This document shows, one piece after another, positions 26,174 through 32,947 of a stretch of DNA of 64,000 nucleotides; the stretch's first letter is position 1, and each line of letters opens with the position of its first letter. A program made the translations under genes and the position numbers. The notes beneath the pieces are model-generated. The model saw only the letters and a program-made list of their open reading frames with translations, searched no databases and had not been told where the DNA came from. The DNA lies in contig NZ_SULJ01000004.1 of the NCBI RefSeq assembly GCF_007115105.1, forward strand, positions 215,727 through 279,726, given 5' to 3'. Source of the DNA: Clostridium sp. HBUAS56010. Lineage in GTDB: Bacteria > Bacillota > Clostridia > Lachnospirales > Lachnospiraceae.

Positions 26174-26364
26174 ACTTTCACCTTTCCTTTCATAAATCGT
26201 TTCATAATTTCATCTGCTTCTGACAGAGAATACAACTTCCCGTCATCAAGCAATGCACAGAGCAGATCGCTCTGATTGCAATACTTCTCTGAACACACAA
26301 GCTGTCTTTTTGTAAAACGTTCTGAACTTGTCTGTTTTTTTGTTTTCTGTTCACTCTTTGCCAT
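26167..26364 (-). CDS. small conserved tail-cluster protein upstream of sheath
   Basis: 65 residues. It has a lysine-rich start (MAKSEQKTKKQTSSERFTK) and a helical body with 'NQSDLLCALLDDGKLYSLSEADEIMKRFMKGKV'. Its position directly before the sheath gene matches small proteins of the YqbK/XkdK neighbourhood in related clusters. Function unknown. An AGAGGTG site precedes the ATG; the 3' end overlaps the sheath start. Confidence 0.75.
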   Translation of the reverse strand: MAKSEQKTKKQTSSERFTKRQLVCSEKYCNQSDLLCALLDDGKLYSLSEADEIMKRFMKGKVKVC

Positions 26365-26377
26365 AACTGCACCTCTT

Positions 26378-26791
26378 TTATCTTAGTTCCACATGATCCA
26401 TGGATTCTTCTTCCTGGCGGGTTTTTAAAACATAATTTCTATACTCCACTTTAAAATCCAAAATCCCATCTTCCATTGACGCATTTTTGCTGCTTCCCCG
26501 AAAAGAACAGCCATCTTCTCCTGTAATCTGATCCAGACAATCCATTAACATTTCCAGTACACGGCTGCTCTCTTCTCCTGCTTTCGGTCCTTCTTTTGGA
26601 TAATATTGAATAGAAACCTGTGTATTCCGAACCCATCGGTTTCCATTTACCGGACTTTCTGTTGCCCGAAGAAGGGAAACTAAAAAATATGGTGTTTCCT
26701 TCTCTTTCTCACTCCAGGATGAAGCAACTTTTATTTCCGGAAAAAATTCAATAAGCTTTTTTTCAATGGCTTTTGTCATCTGATTATACAT
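26378..26791 (-). CDS. phage tail terminator family protein (DUF6838-like)
   Basis: 137 residues. The start 'MTKAIEKKLIEFFPEIKVASSW' with 'PYFLVSLLRATESPVNGNRWVRNTQVSIQYYP' and a C-terminal 'ILDFKVEYRNYVLK' fits the tail terminator family placed just before the sheath in PBSX-like clusters. It should cap the tube and sheath. In this cluster it is the first structural gene, downstream of the second operator. No head-joining gene lies upstream, which is the main evidence for a headless particle. Confidence 0.82.
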   Translation of the reverse strand: MYNQMTKAIEKKLIEFFPEIKVASSWSEKEKETPYFLVSLLRATESPVNGNRWVRNTQVSIQYYPKEGPKAGEESSRVLEMLMDCLDQITGEDGCSFRGSSKNASMEDGILDFKVEYRNYVLKTRQEEESMDHVELR

Positions 26792-26797
26792 GTTTCA

Positions 26798-27055
26798 TTA
26801 CCTCCCTCCCCCTCCTTCTCTTTCATATGTAGTCATATCGTCTACATCTTCAGTAAAAAAAATTTCGCCCATCTTTTTCAGCGATGTAATTCTCAACAAC
26901 TGGCACAGCCGTTTAATCTCTCCAGCCTTAAACTGGTTTTGATTCTTCATCTTTCGAAGAAGACCATAACTGGACAAGCCAAGTTCTGATGCAATCCAGC
27001 TTTTTTTCAGCCCCGACTGTCTGATTTCCTCGTTGAGACGAATGGTATCTGTCAT
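26798..27055 (-). CDS. small HTH regulator (Cro-like), first gene of the tail operon
   Basis: 85 residues. Residues about 8-60 form a helix-turn-helix fold: LNEEIRQSGLKKSWIASELGLSSYGLLRKMKN, with the recognition helix around 25-40. The tail ends in EREGGGGR. It is transcribed divergently from the CI-like repressor and carries an operator-like palindrome inside its last codons. Its strong promoter (27107-27135) has an operator over the start point. It is therefore likely an early regulator of the tail operon, either a Cro-type antagonist or an activator. Its 3' end overlaps the ribosome-binding region of the tail terminator gene. Confidence 0.75.
   Translation of the reverse strand: MTDTIRLNEEIRQSGLKKSWIASELGLSSYGLLRKMKNQNQFKAGEIKRLCQLLRITSLKKMGEIFFTEDVDDMTTYEREGGGGR
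26828..26846. promoter_or_regulatory. operator-like palindrome O2, 37 nt upstream of the structural genes
   Basis: TGTAGTCATATCGTCTACA, an imperfect dyad with TGTAG/CTACA ends. It differs by one central base from the copy at 27082-27100. It lies inside the 3' end of the Cro-like gene, just before the first structural gene. Confidence 0.7.
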
Positions 27056-27081
27056 ACCGTCCCTCCTTTCCTGTGATTTTT

Positions 27082-27100
27082 TGTAGTCATTTCGTCTACA
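27082..27100. promoter_or_regulatory. operator-like palindrome O1 over the tail-operon start site
   Basis: TGTAGTCATTTCGTCTACA lies immediately downstream of the minus-strand -10 (27107-27112), so a bound repressor would block the tail operon. A half-site TTTCTACA also occurs in the spacer of the repressor's own promoter (27163-27170). Confidence 0.7.
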
Positions 27101-27106
27101 GTCATT

Positions 27107-27135
27107 ATCATACTCTACTGTTCTGCCTTTGTCAA
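27107..27135 (-). promoter_or_regulatory. strong promoter of the tailocin operon
   Basis: Minus strand TTGACA (27130-27135), 17-nt spacer, TATGAT (27107-27112). Confidence 0.8.
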
Positions 27136-27153
27136 CACTCTTGGGAAAATTTG

Positions 27154-27182
27154 TTGAAATTATTTCTACAGCGTGGTATAAT
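27154..27182 (+). promoter_or_regulatory. strong promoter of the repressor-ImmA genes
   Basis: TTGAAA (27154-27159), 17-nt spacer, TATAAT (27177-27182), 20 nt before the repressor start. A TCTACA half-site lies within the spacer, suggesting autoregulation. Confidence 0.8.
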
Positions 27183-27202
27183 CATAGTATGGAGGTGATC
27201 CC

Positions 27203-27685
27203 ATGGATATAGGACAGATCATTAAAAAGAGACGGGAAGAACTGGGAATTTCACAGGAAGAACTGGCACAAAAAGCAGGATACAAATCCCGCTCTTCCAT
27301 TAATAAGATTGAAGTGGATGGCAGAGGACTTCCTCAGGCAAAGATCGAAGCAATCGCAAAAGCACTGAGAACTACCCCTTCATTTTTAATGGGATGGGAA
27401 GATAATACTTCTTCCCCGTTGGAATATGTAAACAGCAGTTTTGGAACAGAAGCAGGAGAGATCCTTGAGAGTTTCAACTGTCTGAATGAAAAAGGCCAGA
27501 AAGAAGCATTGAAGCGTGTAAAAGAGATGGTGCACATTCCAGAGTATCGGAAAGAACAGGAACTTATTAAAATTCCAGATACCAGAGACCGGTCCTATCT
27601 GATACCGGTTGCCGCCCATGAAAGGACAGACATCGAAGTAACGGACGAGATGCGGTACCATGATGATGCCTTTTTTGATGAATAA
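27203..27685 (+). CDS. XRE-family repressor (CI-like)
   Basis: 160 residues. An HTH_3 domain occupies about 1-65: IGQIIKKRREELGISQEELAQKAGYKSRSSINKIEVDGRGLPQ, with 'FLMGWED' after it. The C-terminal half is an acidic, mostly helical region (SFNCLNEKGQKEALKRVKEMV) followed by 'LIPVAAHERTDIEVTDEMRYHDD'. It has no LexA-type Ser/Lys protease, which fits repressors inactivated by a partner ImmA peptidase; that gene follows at once. It probably keeps the tail operon silent by binding the TGTAG-N9-CTACA operators. ATG has GGAGGTGATCCC upstream. Confidence 0.88.
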   Translation: MDIGQIIKKRREELGISQEELAQKAGYKSRSSINKIEVDGRGLPQAKIEAIAKALRTTPSFLMGWEDNTSSPLEYVNSSFGTEAGEILESFNCLNEKGQKEALKRVKEMVHIPEYRKEQELIKIPDTRDRSYLIPVAAHERTDIEVTDEMRYHDDAFFDE

Positions 27686-27709
27686 ACTTTATTTTCTGAG
27701 GTGATTTAT

Positions 27710-28165
27710 TTGAACTATGACACATTATTAGAAGAGGCAGAGTCAACGGGTATTACAATCAAGGAAAAACCGCTGATTGCCAATGACGGACGAATCCGTG
27801 GGACAAACATCTTAATCCGCCAGGACATGCCTGTCTGCCAGAAGGCTTGTGTTCTGGCAGAGGAACTGGGCCATTATTATACGACCACAGGTGACATTTT
27901 AGATCAATCGGAGATTTCTAATAAAAAACAGGAACGTACTGCCAGACTGTGGGCATACAATAAGATGATTACAGTAGAAAAACTCTTAGCTGCAAAGGAA
28001 GCCGGTTGCCAGAATGGATATGAGATCGCAGAGTATCTGGAAGTGACGGAAGAATTTCTAAAAGAAGCCATCTCCTGCTATGGAGCGAAGTACGGAAAAG
28101 GATTTCAAAAAGATCAGTATATTATTCTTTTTGAACCCTTTAATATCTATAAATTAATGGATTGA
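27710..28165 (+). CDS. ImmA/IrrE-family metallopeptidase, anti-repressor
   Basis: 151 residues from the TTG at 27710, placed 7 nt after GAGGTGA. A GTG at 27701 lies within that site. The zinc-peptidase region 'ACVLAEELGHYYTTTGDI' (about 47-63) has E-E-L-G-H where the generic motif is HExxH. This variant is common in phage ImmA proteins, but the first ligand is Glu here, so catalytic competence is uncertain. ImmA cleaves ImmR/CI-like repressors after DNA damage. Adjacent to the repressor in one operon, it probably triggers tailocin production. Confidence 0.85.
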   Translation: MNYDTLLEEAESTGITIKEKPLIANDGRIRGTNILIRQDMPVCQKACVLAEELGHYYTTTGDILDQSEISNKKQERTARLWAYNKMITVEKLLAAKEAGCQNGYEIAEYLEVTEEFLKEAISCYGAKYGKGFQKDQYIILFEPFNIYKLMD

Positions 28166-28223
28166 ATGATTTCTCTGTCTTGTATGAGATTTCATACATA
28201 TACTACTTAGAGGTGATGTCTTT

Positions 28224-28418
28224 ATGCAATCCTGTGAACTGGTCATGTTTATCTCCTCTCTCGCCTGCTGCATTGCCAAAGACAGGACCGATGAGGAGAT
28301 CGCATTGCTCAGTTGTATTTTTTCCCAACTGGGCGATACTCTGGGCACAATCTCTGCCCAGGAAGCGCTATGTACTTATTACGAGGAGAATCCATCCTGC
28401 TGTGAAAAAGAGTTCTGA
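28224..28418 (+). CDS. small DUF6774-like protein
   Basis: 64 residues, starting MQSCELVMFISSLACCIAKDRTDEEI and containing 'LLSCIFSQLGDTLGTISAQEALC'. This is the pattern of a short cysteine-containing family common in Lachnospiraceae and annotated as DUF6774. AGAGGTGATGTC provides the ribosome-binding site. It lies 58 nt after ImmA and before a strong terminator, so it may be the last gene of the repressor operon or a housekeeping gene beside the insertion. Function unknown. Confidence 0.78.
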   Translation: MQSCELVMFISSLACCIAKDRTDEEIALLSCIFSQLGDTLGTISAQEALCTYYEENPSCCEKEF

Positions 28419-28441
28419 AAGGATTGGTCAGGATACACTGG

Positions 28442-28480
28442 AAAACCCAAAAGTGCCATAACACTTTTGGGTTTTTTATA
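28442..28480. terminator. strong bidirectional terminator
   Basis: AAAACCCAAAAGTG (28442-28455) and CACTTTTGGGTTTT (28462-28475) form a perfect 14-bp stem with a 6-nt loop, T-rich on both outer sides. It separates the plus-strand regulator genes from convergent holA. Confidence 0.9.
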
Positions 28481-28490
28481 ATAGAATAAA

Positions 28491-29462
28491 TCAATATTTA
28501 TGAGTCAGCAGCAGTTCTACCGCAATCCGGTCTCCCAGTTTTCCTGTTTTAACCGCTTCTTCTGCATCCACACACAAGGTTACATAAGATAATATATCTT
28601 CTTTGGAAAATGACCTTGCCTGAGGCATAATCTTTCCTGCTGCAAAAGGAGGAATCTTGAGCTTCGAAGCAATGCCGCTTTTATCCACGCCCTTTCCCAT
28701 CAGCTCCTTTACCTGAAGCAACTGGTTAAACTGGCGGGCAACCAGGAAAAGAATTCTCATGGGAGGTTCTTTTAATGTAAGCAAATCTTCATACAGATCC
28801 ATGGCTCTCTTGGTCTGCCGGCTGACGATGGCAGAAACCATTTCAAAAATTTTATTGGTGATTCGTTCCGTACAGATAGCCTCCACATCCTCAGAGGTAA
28901 TTACATCTCTTCCCAGGGTATAACTGATGAGTTTCTCCAGCTCCATACGGATATTTTCCATATCATCTCCTGTTTTGCTGAGAAGCAGCTCCATGGTATT
29001 ACCTGTAATCTTCTTTCCCTCTCTGGAAAGAATCGTACCTGCCCATTTACCAAGCTGTTTCATATCCTGGCGCTGCATCTCACAGGCATAGCCAAGCTCT
29101 TTTACTTTTTTATACATCTTGTTCCGCTTGTCCACTTCTGATTCTACAAATAAAAGGCAGGACGTGTCGGGAATCTGGGGAAGATAAGCTGCCAGTTCCT
29201 CTGCAGAGCTTTTAAAAAAACCGCTGTCTTCAATCAGAATAAGACGTCTTTCTGCAAAAAAAGGCATGGTATCTGCCAGACTGATCAGTTCCCTTACATC
29301 AATTCCTTTTCCCTCAAACTGATTGAGATTAACCGTATCGCCTTCCGTTATGGCAGCTTTCATTCTGTTTTTATAGCTGTTCTTTAAAAATGTTTCCTCT
29401 CCATAAATGAGATAAACCGGCTTAAAGCTACGATCCTGCATATCCTTATTTAACGTCTGCAT
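28491..29462 (-). CDS. holA: DNA polymerase III subunit delta
   Basis: 323 residues from the ATG at 29462, 11 nt after AGGAGAGG; the longer in-frame start reaches into comEC. 'FKPVYLIYGEETFLKNSYKNRMKAAI' at the N-terminus and 'CLLFVESEVDKRNKMYKKVKELGYACEM' are typical for HolA, the clamp-loader subunit that opens the beta clamp. The C-terminal collar-domain helices end in 'DRIAVELLLTHKY'. It is downstream of and overlaps comEC by 17 nt. In related genomes rpsT follows on the other side; here the tailocin separates the two. Confidence 0.95.
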   Translation of the reverse strand: MQTLNKDMQDRSFKPVYLIYGEETFLKNSYKNRMKAAITEGDTVNLNQFEGKGIDVRELISLADTMPFFAERRLILIEDSGFFKSSAEELAAYLPQIPDTSCLLFVESEVDKRNKMYKKVKELGYACEMQRQDMKQLGKWAGTILSREGKKITGNTMELLLSKTGDDMENIRMELEKLISYTLGRDVITSEDVEAICTERITNKIFEMVSAIVSRQTKRAMDLYEDLLTLKEPPMRILFLVARQFNQLLQVKELMGKGVDKSGIASKLKIPPFAAGKIMPQARSFSKEDILSYVTLCVDAEEAVKTGKLGDRIAVELLLTHKY

Positions 29463-31896
29463 GATATGTTTCCTCTCCTTTTTTCCTTCTTTTATTATAC
29501 CCATGGAATCCGTCTCCGTCAATGTAAGTGGAAAAATGAACTCTTTTTCCATCGGTCCACAGCCGGATGGCACCGCTTTCTCCTGTCTTAAATACTTCAG
29601 CGTTCAGATCTTCCAGACGCTCTAATACTTCCCTATGAGGATGTCCATAAGTATTACGTTCCCCATAAGAAATAACAGCCCAGCGGGGAGATACCACCTG
29701 GAGAAATGGTTCACTGGAAGAATTCTTTGATCCGTGGTGAGCCGTCTTTAATACGTTAATGATAGAAAGCCCCTTTTCTCCCACACGCTCCAGCAGACGT
29801 TCCTCCTCCTTCTCTCCCATATCTCCGGTAAAAAGCATATGGCAGTCTCCATAATCCATCCGGAGCACTTCCGACTGCCCATTAACCGTATCTGCCACAT
29901 CATCTGTTCCAGGATAAAGACAGGCAATCTTTAATCCTTCCACGGAAACCCCATCTCCTTCTTTCAGATAGACCACTCTGGTTCCCCTCTTTCGTGCAAG
30001 CATATCCAGATTCTTTATTTCCTTATCTTCCTTTCCCTGATACGGAAGCATCACAGTTTCAATCTTCACATCTTCACTTTCTTCCAACAGATACCGTACT
30101 CCGCTTAGATGATCCAGATCTCCATGGCTTATAAACGCATAAGTAATGACAGAAACTCCAAGACTTTTAAGACAAGGTTCTAACGTGTACTCTCCCAGCG
30201 ATTTCTTAGAAGAACTGCCTCCATCTACAAGAATCACAGAAGTCTTTGTGCGCACAAGGATACCGTCCCCCTGACCTACATCAAGAAACAGAACCTCTAA
30301 TCCCCTGATTGGAGCCGGTATAAAAAATAACATGCAGCATCCATAGACAATAAATAAAAGGAAAAGACGTCTGAGGCAGGAACTTATGGGTTCCTGTTCC
30401 TCTTCATTCTGATCTTTTTTCTGTTTTTCTTTTCTTCTCCGCATCGTATAAGCCAGATGTAAAAGAAAAAGAACAGCCAGAACAAAAGATCCATAGCCAA
30501 TTAACCGCTCTGGTCCAGGTCTTCCAAAGGTCAGATTGTAAAAGGGAAGTCTGGCAAACCATTTACAGGCGAATTCATAAAAGGTAAGAATATAATTTCC
30601 AATTCCAGCCGCATAAGTCCCAAGAACCGGACAAAAGCTTCCAAAAAAGATCACAGCCAGACCAGAATAAACAACACCGTCCATAAGGGGGATTGCTAAG
30701 AAGTTAAGAAAGATTCCATAAAGAGGTAACTGATAGAAGTGATAAAGAATCACCGGAAGTGTAACCATCTGAATGGCGATTGAAGTGGATATTGTCCGGG
30801 CAAACAGTTTTTCTGTTCCTACCCAGTCAGCGATTACAGGCATCACACCGCCAATGGCAAATACAGCACCAAAAGACAATTGTACTCCGCCCTGCATGAG
30901 AATAAAAGGAGATTGAAATGACAAAAGAATAATTGCAAAAGATGCAGAAGACAGAAGATCATATGTTCTTCCAAGATAAGAAGCATAAAACCCAAGAATC
31001 ATCATGATTACAGCCCTTGCCACCGATGGAGAATTGCCGGTTAACAGCCCGTAGAATACTACAACCACAGAACTAAGGACTCCTGCCAGACCATAACCAA
31101 GACCAGCCCTTCGAAAAATCCGATAGAAGAACAGTCCAATGACTGACATGTGCATACCGCTGATGGCTAAGAGATGGGCAATCCCATTTTTCTGATACAG
31201 ATCCTTGATCTCTTTTGCAACTCCCTCTTTATCGCCAATCACAGAAGCCACAAAAATTCCAGCTTCTTTTTCCCCAGTCAGCCTGTAAAAAGTCCCGATA
31301 ATCCACAATTTTGCCCGTCTTATCCCCTCAGGCACTACATCTTTCTGACTATTTACAATGGAAAACTCCTGGCCATAAATTTTCATATCCAGGTTCATTG
31401 CCTGATAAAACTTTTTTGAGTCGAACTCTCCGGGATTCCTGGGTTTTGTAAACCGTTTCCCCGTTCCCCTTAGGAAAATGGTCTCTCCAACTCCCAGAGC
31501 TTTCATAGAGGGCGCTTCTCCCTCTTTTTCTTTCTGTTTATAATCCTGAATGGTTACAAGCAGCCCATGGATCTGAATGCCTTTTTGAGCCTTTTTTCCT
31601 TTGTCGGCTGCTTTCCACAACCGGTTATCTTTCATGGAAAGTTTTAGAATCCCATCTGATTCTTCAATTGAAGTAATTCTTCCAAGAATCTCAAGCTCCT
31701 GATCTTCCAGTTCTTTTGTTTGTTGATCTCTTTTCTCCCAGTTATTTTGCTGTATCTGGGTCCAGCCGGCACCCAGGAACAGACAGATCAGAGGCAGGAA
31801 CAAAAAGCGAAAATCTCTGCCTCTCAAATAACCATATAAAATCATTCCGGCAACAAGTAAAGCCGGAATCGTAAGCCATGATGTCAGACCCAGCAA
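29446..31896 (-). CDS. comEC: ComEC/Rec2 DNA-uptake channel protein
   Basis: 816 residues from the TTG at 31896 (GGAGAG 9 nt upstream). Order: N-terminal membrane segments and an OB-like DUF4131 region, the Competence domain with about eight further membrane helices ('GIAHLLAISGMHMSVIGLFFYRI', 'LTGNSPSVARAVIMMILGFYA'), then a metallo-beta-lactamase domain ('LFLDVGQGDGILVRTKTS', 'FISHGDLDHLSGVRYLLE', 'LKTAHHGSKNSSSEPFL'). It carries single-stranded DNA across the membrane. The frame is open to 31956, and its untranslated-looking start encodes KRPLCLIAGGFVLGE, a typical family N-terminus without an ATG; see findings. In an apparent operon with a GerMN lipoprotein and holA. Confidence 0.93.
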   Translation of the reverse strand: MLGLTSWLTIPALLVAGMILYGYLRGRDFRFLFLPLICLFLGAGWTQIQQNNWEKRDQQTKELEDQELEILGRITSIEESDGILKLSMKDNRLWKAADKGKKAQKGIQIHGLLVTIQDYKQKEKEGEAPSMKALGVGETIFLRGTGKRFTKPRNPGEFDSKKFYQAMNLDMKIYGQEFSIVNSQKDVVPEGIRRAKLWIIGTFYRLTGEKEAGIFVASVIGDKEGVAKEIKDLYQKNGIAHLLAISGMHMSVIGLFFYRIFRRAGLGYGLAGVLSSVVVVFYGLLTGNSPSVARAVIMMILGFYASYLGRTYDLLSSASFAIILLSFQSPFILMQGGVQLSFGAVFAIGGVMPVIADWVGTEKLFARTISTSIAIQMVTLPVILYHFYQLPLYGIFLNFLAIPLMDGVVYSGLAVIFFGSFCPVLGTYAAGIGNYILTFYEFACKWFARLPFYNLTFGRPGPERLIGYGSFVLAVLFLLHLAYTMRRRKEKQKKDQNEEEQEPISSCLRRLFLLFIVYGCCMLFFIPAPIRGLEVLFLDVGQGDGILVRTKTSVILVDGGSSSKKSLGEYTLEPCLKSLGVSVITYAFISHGDLDHLSGVRYLLEESEDVKIETVMLPYQGKEDKEIKNLDMLARKRGTRVVYLKEGDGVSVEGLKIACLYPGTDDVADTVNGQSEVLRMDYGDCHMLFTGDMGEKEEERLLERVGEKGLSIINVLKTAHHGSKNSSSEPFLQVVSPRWAVISYGERNTYGHPHREVLERLEDLNAEVFKTGESGAIRLWTDGKRVHFSTYIDGDGFHGYNKRRKKGEETYHADVK

Positions 31897-31952
31897 AGCG
31901 GCAGTCTCTCCAAGTACAAATCCCCCTGCAATCAGACATAATGGACGTTTTA

Positions 31953-32933
31953 TTATTCATTTCCTCCTGTTTCACTTATTGCTTCTTCATTTTCTGCATT
32001 GTAATCCAGATTCCGTTCAAATAACTGATTCAAAGAAATGGAATCCCGGAACATAAATTCCTGAGAACCATTGACTGTAATCTGTACCTTATTGATTGAA
32101 GTTACAGCAGCCAGAGAATTGACAATCGAATAAATGGGAATATATTCCTTTACTTCCAGGGTGTTATTTAAAAAGGAAGAATCAAAGTTTATATAGCAGA
32201 CATTTTCATTCACTGACACATTGAGAAGTTTTGTCTCTTTCGGCAAGGTGGGATTTAATCCCGGTCTTCCAGGTCCGCTGATCAATTGTTCAATAACCAG
32301 CTTCTCAAGAGATGAATTCACATTATGAACCACTTCCCTGGTTTCCCGCTCCAGCTTCTCTCCCGTCTGGTCAGAAAAATACAAAACCAGTTCCGTCTTT
32401 TCATAGGAATTGACGTTACTGATGTTATCAATAAAATCAGCATTTGCCATGGGACCTACCGGGCTGCCCGAATTATCCATCAGAGGCTGCTCTGCCGTAT
32501 AGAGCACCACATAATCCACCCCTTTGATCTGGGTCAGAGTTCTGACTAAAGAAGCTCTGCACAGAATCTCCCTGGTGTTGTTCATCATGGCATAATTATT
32601 ATCAAAATACAGATAAAGTACCTTATCCTCCAGTTTATACCGTTCAAATCCCACTTTGTCAGGCACTGCTGCCTGCCGGTCTAAATCATTGGGTACGGTA
32701 CGAAGCTGTTCCAACAGATTCATAATCTCCCAGTCTGTCTGCGCTTGTTCATAATCCTCTGGTTTCTCCGGCAGCACATAATCCTGTGGCTCCATTCTGG
32801 TCATTGCTGAATTCAAATAATAAATCTTATATTGTTCCACCTTATTCTGTTCTAAGGGATTCCTTCTCTCACAGCCAGTGAGACAGAGTGCCATAACCAG
32901 GAGAATTAAGTATACCGTTCTTCTTTTCATCAT
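31953..32933 (-). CDS. lipoprotein with two GerMN domains
   Basis: 326 residues. Lipoprotein signal: MMKRRTVYLILLVMALCLTGC, with the lipobox cysteine at residue 21. Two GerMN modules follow, around 80-170 ('KLEDKVLYLYFDNNYAMMNNTREILCRASLVRTLTQI') and 200-300 ('LEKLVIEQLISGPGRPGLNPTLPKETKLLNVSVNENVCYINF'). GerMN domains occur in germination protein GerM and in the actinobacterial kinase partner LpqB. The gene follows the histidine kinase by 14 nt, which resembles mtrB-lpqB. It may act as an extracytoplasmic modulator of that kinase or in envelope/spore assembly (inference). Confidence 0.85.
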   Translation of the reverse strand: MMKRRTVYLILLVMALCLTGCERRNPLEQNKVEQYKIYYLNSAMTRMEPQDYVLPEKPEDYEQAQTDWEIMNLLEQLRTVPNDLDRQAAVPDKVGFERYKLEDKVLYLYFDNNYAMMNNTREILCRASLVRTLTQIKGVDYVVLYTAEQPLMDNSGSPVGPMANADFIDNISNVNSYEKTELVLYFSDQTGEKLERETREVVHNVNSSLEKLVIEQLISGPGRPGLNPTLPKETKLLNVSVNENVCYINFDSSFLNNTLEVKEYIPIYSIVNSLAAVTSINKVQITVNGSQEFMFRDSISLNQLFERNLDYNAENEEAISETGGNE

Positions 32934-32947
32934 CTTCTCCTCCTGTT

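Larger units (their letters stand above)
12961..28165. mobile_element. contractile phage-tail-like cluster (R-type tailocin, diffocin/PBSX-like)
   Basis: The cluster contains, from regulator to lysis: repressor and ImmA on plus; then on minus Cro-like regulator, tail terminator, small protein, sheath, tube, tail assembly chaperone with frameshift extension, tape measure, LysM protein, hub (XkdQ), DUF2577, DUF2634, baseplate J, XkdU, fibre, a broken small gene, XkdX, holin, a small protein, amidase. No terminase, portal, capsid, head-tail connector, integrase or replication gene is present. It is inserted between rpsT and holA, which are neighbours in related genomes (remembered gene order). 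The whole is best explained as a phage-derived killing particle, although a satellite using another phage's heads cannot be excluded. Confidence 0.85.

Noticed and set aside
27056..27202. LexA (SOS) box at the tailocin promoters
   Set aside because: No GAAC-N4-GTTC type sequence is present; the palindromes are of a different TGTAG/CTACA type.
12961..28165. Ordinary complete prophage
   Set aside because: No integrase, attachment repeats, replication, packaging or capsid genes are present, and chromosomal genes flank both sides directly.
28224..28418. Bacteriocin or holin role for the 64-residue protein
   Set aside because: Hydrophobicity is modest and the pattern fits a small conserved Lachnospiraceae family of unknown role.
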